Shown here: in pieces, positions 6,464 to 9,854 of the stretch
Layout of the letters: each line of letters starts with the position of its first letter
How positions within the stretch are numbered: the first letter of the stretch is position 1
Source: JBMYRH01 sp049602155
Lineage (GTDB): Bacteria > Myxococcota_A > UBA9042 > PHBI01 > JBMYRH01
NCBI GenBank assembly: GCA_049602155.1
Contig: JBMYRH010000059.1
Coordinates: 1-9,854, forward strand
Direction of reading: 5' to 3'
Length of the DNA stretch: 9,854 nt
The notes under the pieces: model-generated
The model's database searches: none
Seen by the model: only the letters and a program-made list of their open reading frames with translations
Told to the model about the DNA's origin: nothing
Made by a program: the position numbers and the translations under genes

Positions 6464-8188
6464 ATGGCCAAGGCCCTCCGTCATGCTCTGACGCTCACGT
6501 TGTGCGTCGCGTCTATCCTTGTGACCAGCTCTGCGCTCGCCAACTCTTTAATGAACGTGCAGATCTTCCGCCCGAGTCCCCACGCTGGGGACATGACGGT
6601 CGTTGAGGGCTCGAACCTACCCGCCGCGCATGTTTGGACCACCTCGCTGACTGCGAGTTACGGCTGGAACCCTCTCGTCGTCGAGAATGTCGAGATCATT
6701 CAAGAGCGAATGACCCTGGACCTCATGGCCAGCTATTCGCTCTTTCAATGGGTCGACATCGGTATCGCGCTCCCCATCAACGTGGTGAACCAAGGCAACA
6801 TCGAGGGGACGGTCACCCCGTTCGATATCGAGGCGTTTGATTCCTTCTCACTGGGTGACCTCCGCATCGCTCCCAAGGTCCGCATCATGCATCGAGGTGA
6901 GGATGACCAAGGCTTCGGGCTCGCTGTGGACACCATCTTCGCGCTGCCCACTGGCGACCCCCTCGGATACACCTCTGACGGCTTCTCTGTGCAGCCCTCG
7001 TTGATCGCCGACTACAAATGGGGCGCATTGCATATCGCGCTCAACGTGGGAGGCCGCTTCCGCGCCGCAGCGCAGAACATCCCCACCGACGCTAAGTACG
7101 TCATGGATGAAAACGATGAGCCCTACACCGTCGGCCAAGAGATCACCTACGGCGCCGGTGCCTCCTACCGCATCGTGGGAGAGAGCAACGCCGGGGTCGT
7201 TGTGCGAGGCGTCGAATTCGACATGATGGTGGAACTGCACGGCGCCACAACTGGCTTCGATCCCGTGACATCAAACCTTGAAGGCATCCTCGCTGGCCGC
7301 GTGTCGCTGCCCGACGTAGGCCTGGCCTTCACCCTCGGCGGTGGCTCAGGTTGGCTCCCTGGCTACGGCAACATGAAGTATCGCCTCTTCGCTGGCGTAG
7401 GCTTCTCAATGCCGCACATGCGCGACTACGACGAGGACGGCATCCTTGATGACGACGACCAGTGCCAAGAGCAGGCAGAGGACTTCGACGAGCACGAAGA
7501 CTCCGATGGCTGCCCAGACCCCGATAATGACGGAGACAAGGTCCCTGACACCGTGGACCGTTGCCCCAACGACGCTGAAGACTTCGACAAGTTCGAGGAT
7601 GAAGACGGATGCCCCGACCTAGACAACGACGGCGACACTGTCCTGGACACGGTCGACAAGTGCATCGGTGAGCCTGAAGACCGGGATAATTTCCAAGACG
7701 CCGATGGCTGCCCAGATCCCGATAATGACGACGACGGCATGCTCGATATCGCGGACCAGTGTCCCGACAAGAAGGAAACGGTTAACGGTTACCAAGACGA
7801 CGATGGCTGTCCAGACAAGAGTCTCGCGAAGGTCGAGTCAGGGCGTATTGTGATCCTCGATAAAGTCTACTTCGAGGTAAAGAAGGCTGACCTCATGCCC
7901 AAGAGCTTCAAGGTGCTGAGGGCTGTCGCGGGGATCCTCCGTGTCACCCCAGCGATCAAGAAGATCCGAATTGAAGGACACACCGACGACCGGGGCTCTA
8001 GTCGAAAGAACACGAAGCTCTCCCAAGCACGGGCCGAGGCCGTCATGACCTTCCTCTTGCAGGAAGGCGTCACTCAATCACGCCTTGAGGCACTGGGCCA
8101 AGGCGAAGACATGCCCGCCATGGAAGGTAAATCGGACGAAGCGCGTGACGCAAACCGTCGCGTCGAGTTCGTCATCGTTCAGCAGTAA
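6464..8188 (+). CDS. OmpA-family outer-membrane protein with TSP3 calcium repeats
   Basis: A 574-residue protein that would tie the outer membrane to peptidoglycan. It has a clear signal peptide (residues 1-26, basic start, hydrophobic core, SSALA cleavage site). About 290 residues follow with alternating hydrophobic strands and Gly/aromatic patterns, as in a beta-barrel transporter-like domain. Four Asp-rich thrombospondin type-3 repeats (321-451) each carry two cysteines and DxDxDG-type calcium ligands. An OmpA C-terminal domain (460-574) contains IEGHTDDRGSSRKNTKLSQ, with Asp508 and Arg523 in the positions that bind diaminopimelate in OmpA. The start ATG at 6464 is chosen over the in-frame TTG at 6368 because AGGAG lies 7 nt upstream and the signal peptide begins there. 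This barrel-TSP3-OmpA architecture is common in Myxococcota and Bacteroidota relatives. It is the abundant-structural member of the cluster. Confidence 0.92.
   Translation: MAKALRHALTLTLCVASILVTSSALANSLMNVQIFRPSPHAGDMTVVEGSNLPAAHVWTTSLTASYGWNPLVVENVEIIQERMTLDLMASYSLFQWVDIGIALPINVVNQGNIEGTVTPFDIEAFDSFSLGDLRIAPKVRIMHRGEDDQGFGLAVDTIFALPTGDPLGYTSDGFSVQPSLIADYKWGALHIALNVGGRFRAAAQNIPTDAKYVMDENDEPYTVGQEITYGAGASYRIVGESNAGVVVRGVEFDMMVELHGATTGFDPVTSNLEGILAGRVSLPDVGLAFTLGGGSGWLPGYGNMKYRLFAGVGFSMPHMRDYDEDGILDDDDQCQEQAEDFDEHEDSDGCPDPDNDGDKVPDTVDRCPNDAEDFDKFEDEDGCPDLDNDGDTVLDTVDKCIGEPEDRDNFQDADGCPDPDNDDDGMLDIADQCPDKKETVNGYQDDDGCPDKSLAKVESGRIVILDKVYFEVKKADLMPKSFKVLRAVAGILRVTPAIKKIRIEGHTDDRGSSRKNTKLSQARAEAVMTFLLQEGVTQSRLEALGQGEDMPAMEGKSDEARDANRRVEFVIVQQ
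7424..7816 (+). repeat. Four TSP3 coding repeats of about 99 bp
   Basis: Four units of about 33 codons encode the TSP3 motifs of the OmpA-type protein, each ending DGCPD. At the DNA level, positions 7503-7532 and 7701-7730 match at 29 of 30 bases, while the unit between them differs much more. The repeats give a rigid calcium-binding stalk between the barrel and the peptidoglycan-binding domain. Confidence 0.85.
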
Positions 8189-8189
8189 C

Positions 8190-8205
8190 TCCGCGAACCC
8201 GCGGA
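8190..8205 (+). other. Hairpin between the OmpA-type and RdgC-like genes
   Basis: TCCGCG and CGCGGA form a perfect 6-bp stem with a 4-nt loop, starting 2 nt after the OmpA-type stop. There is no T-run, so it is not an intrinsic terminator. It could protect the upstream message or reduce readthrough into the RdgC-like gene, for which I see no promoter in the 54-nt gap. Confidence 0.35.
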
Positions 8206-8242
8206 CCACTCCACCCATCACTTAGCGTCAAGGAGGCCCCGC

Positions 8243-8869
8243 ATGGGAGCACTCGCCGGCAGCATCAGTACGACCGCGTATTACGTCGAAGGCAAGCTTG
8301 AGAGCGGCTTTCGTGAGACCTTCCTCGCAGGAATGCAGAAGTACCTCTTCGAGGACATCTCTGTGGAAAGCGAGGACACTGAGAGCTGGGGTTGGGTCAA
8401 CATCCATGACCCTTTCGACACGGACCTACGTATCGATAACGTCCATTGGGACGCCTACTTCCTCTTTGGCCTCAGGCAAGACGTCCTTCGGGTCCCCGCG
8501 TCCCTCTTCAAGCTCTACCTGAAGCAACGCTTCGACGCCTACAAGGCGGAGTTTGGGAAAGAACGCCTCGCGAAGTCCGAGAAGGACAACATGAAGGACT
8601 TGCTGGAGCGTGAACTGCGACGTAAGACCCTGCCCTCTATCAAGGTCCACGACGTGGCCTGGAACCTCGACCGCGGAGAGCTCTGGCTATTCGCTACCAA
8701 CAAAGCGGTTCGAGAACAATTCGAGGAGCGCTTCGACCGGAGCTTTGGTCTGAACCTCATCCCACGCAATGCCTACAGCCTGCTTGAGCGCCGGGGCCTC
8801 GATGACGGCGCATTGGCAGACGCAGCGCGCCTAGAAGCGACCGTCTTCGCCATGCCAGAGGGAGCCTAA
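8243..8869 (+). CDS. Short RdgC-like recombination-associated protein
   Basis: A 208-residue protein resembling RdgC, a ring-forming dimer that binds double-stranded DNA non-specifically and restrains RecA. RdgC-like features are WGWVNIHDPF (49-58), a strand with YFLFGLRQDVLRVPASLFK (72-90), a Lys/Arg/Glu-rich helical segment (91-128, with KEELE-style KDNMKDLLERELRRKTLP) and a closing strand-helix around VAWNLDRGELWLFATNKA (138-155). E. coli RdgC has about 303 residues, so this form is markedly shorter. The ATG has a strong AAGGAGG 6 nt upstream. It is followed after 2 nt by the acidic partner gene, forming a tight pair. The family call rests on motif order and spacing, not on an alignment; a divergent relative with another DNA role is possible. 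Confidence 0.65.
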   Translation: MGALAGSISTTAYYVEGKLESGFRETFLAGMQKYLFEDISVESEDTESWGWVNIHDPFDTDLRIDNVHWDAYFLFGLRQDVLRVPASLFKLYLKQRFDAYKAEFGKERLAKSEKDNMKDLLERELRRKTLPSIKVHDVAWNLDRGELWLFATNKAVREQFEERFDRSFGLNLIPRNAYSLLERRGLDDGALADAARLEATVFAMPEGA

Positions 8870-8871
8870 TC

Positions 8872-9381
8872 ATGGATTTAGTGCAACGCATCAGCAACAC
8901 GGCCTTCCTTGGCGGTGAGTTCCTGACCTGGCTTTGGCACCAATCAGAGGTGACCGAGGGTCGCTTCAAGCTTGGTGAGCGATGGATTGAGGTCTACTTC
9001 GACGCTAAACTGGTCCTCGAAGCCACGGGCGACATCAAAGAGACTAGCTCCATTAAGAGTGAAGCTCCGACCGAGACTGAGGAGGCCCGGGCTTCTCTCC
9101 AAAGTGGCAAGCATGTCGCCGAAGCACGGCTACGTGTCGTCCTTGAACAGAAGCAATGGCTCGTGACCGTGAAGTCGAGTGACCTCTCGCTCACAGGCAT
9201 CAAGATCCCTGCACTATTGTCCCGAGAAGACGATGACAAGACCTACGAGCGCCTCTACCTCATTGAGGAGCTAGAGGACCTGCTGGACGACCTCTTCGGC
9301 GCATTCTTGGACCAGCGACTCGATGAGGACGCCTGGGATGCGAACACAGCGACCTTGAGGACCTGGCTGCAATCCGCCTAA
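8872..9381 (+). CDS. Acidic partner protein of the RdgC-like gene
   Basis: A 169-residue cytoplasmic-looking protein of unknown function. I recall similar proteins encoded beside RdgC-like genes in deltaproteobacterial-type genomes, so the pair is probably conserved. It begins with NTAFLGGEFLTWLWHQSE (9-26), followed by strands with GERWIEVYFDAKLVLEATGD (35-54). A Glu/Ser-rich stretch (55-80) follows, then a beta segment ending SLTGIKIPALL, and an acidic C-terminal helix with YERLYLIEELEDLLDDLFGAFL (125-146). There is no signal peptide or membrane segment. The ATG lies 2 nt past the RdgC-like stop, with AGGGAG about 8 nt upstream, so the two are translationally coupled. The acidic C-terminus might mimic or compete with DNA, or bind the basic RdgC-like protein, but that is speculation. 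An intrinsic terminator follows. Confidence 0.7.
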   Translation: MDLVQRISNTAFLGGEFLTWLWHQSEVTEGRFKLGERWIEVYFDAKLVLEATGDIKETSSIKSEAPTETEEARASLQSGKHVAEARLRVVLEQKQWLVTVKSSDLSLTGIKIPALLSREDDDKTYERLYLIEELEDLLDDLFGAFLDQRLDEDAWDANTATLRTWLQSA

Positions 9382-9407
9382 CAGCGGCCCCGACTGACCG
9401 ACTCTCA

Positions 9408-9448
9408 ACGAGCCCGTACGCCAAGCCGCGTCCGGGCTCGTCTTGTTT
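9408..9448 (+). terminator. Intrinsic terminator of the plus-strand cluster
   Basis: ACGAGCCCG (9408-9416) pairs perfectly with CGGGCTCGT (9433-9441), and an inner ACGC/GCGT extends the stem past one mismatch. The tail is CTTGTTT. It starts 27 nt after the last stop codon and closes the cluster just before the convergent rRNA operon. Confidence 0.8.
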
Positions 9449-9580
9449 CCGCCCCATACCTCCAAAGAGACGTCGACCCACAAGCTCCGACCGTGCCCCC
9501 CCGACTCGTCGACTAGCCCAGCAGTCAAGGCACCGGATAAGCGGCGGATAGAGCGGCCGTTGGGGGCCTTGAATGCAGAA

Positions 9581-9608
9581 AGCCCGCTGGATAAACATCC
9601 AACGGGCT
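9581..9608 (-). terminator. Terminator of the rRNA operon
   Basis: AGCCCG-C-TGGAT and ATCCA-A-CGGGCT form an 11-bp stem with one mismatch and a 4-nt loop. On the minus strand it lies 13 nt beyond the 5S 3' end and is followed by TTTCTG. Position and structure fit the intrinsic terminator of a ribosomal operon. Confidence 0.8.
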
Positions 9609-9621
9609 CCCATCTAAAAGG

Positions 9622-9737
<116 letters not shown>

Positions 9738-9854
9738 AAGTGACTGTAGAACACCCAGCTTACGCAGGGTGTTCGAGGAAAATATCCAGTGCTGGGCTTC
9801 GCCGAGCAGAACCCGGTGAAGCGGGTTCTGGTCTCGATGCCTGATGAGAAAAGC
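9738..9854 (-). other. 23S-5S spacer with two strong hairpins
   Basis: The segment upstream of 5S on the minus strand contains two perfect inverted repeats: 8 bp at 9749-9756 with 9767-9774, and 9 bp at 9807-9815 with 9822-9830. I do not recognise 23S sequence here, so the spacer is at least 117 nt and the 23S gene starts beyond the window. The hairpins are candidates for processing signals in the rRNA precursor. Confidence 0.6.

Noticed and set aside
7426..7770. Ser-rich minus-strand frame of 114 codons
   Set aside because: It is the antisense of the Asp-rich TSP3 repeats; GAC/GAT codons read backwards give serine-rich frames.
7424..7816. Repeats considered as a possible CRISPR-like array
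   Set aside because: They are in frame, encode TSP3 motifs inside an outer-membrane protein, and have no uniform repeat-spacer pattern.

Overview
The window looks like the chromosome of a Gram-negative bacterium with moderately high GC. An outer-membrane OmpA-type protein with thrombospondin type-3 calcium repeats, a periplasmic murein endopeptidase fused to HEAT-like repeats, and an RdgC-like protein together suggest a deltaproteobacterial-type lineage (Myxococcota, Bradymonadota or relatives). That placement is inference from protein style, not a phylogenetic result.

Left part (1-3009): the integrase end of a mobile element lodged at a tRNA-Leu(UAA) gene. Reading away from the tRNA on the minus strand come an 11-bp tandem repeat that looks like integrase arm sites, a tyrosine recombinase, a tightly coupled 234-residue accessory protein, a terminator-like hairpin, a 450-bp gene-free segment with two palindromes, and a small excisionase-type DNA-binding protein. 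The element runs off the left edge; no second copy of the tRNA 3' end was seen, so its far boundary lies outside the window.

Middle (3010-3707): a 62-residue four-cysteine protein of unknown function on the minus strand, with a promoter carrying a perfect TTGACA -35 box and a leader of about 135 nt. Its promoter is divergent from that of the gene cluster to the right.

Right part (3708-9448): five plus-strand genes with gaps of 0, 101, 54 and 2 nt, ending at an intrinsic terminator. They are an M74 murein endopeptidase with a HEAT-like C-terminus, an unrecognised 273-residue protein, an OmpA/TSP3 outer-membrane protein with a peptidoglycan-binding domain, a short RdgC-like protein, and an acidic partner protein. 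The first and third fit cell-wall cutting and wall-to-outer-membrane anchoring. The last two look like a separate conserved pair acting on DNA.

Right edge (9580-9854): the end of an rRNA operon on the minus strand, with 5S rRNA, its terminator and a hairpin-rich spacer leading back toward 23S, which is not reached. It is convergent with the protein-gene cluster.
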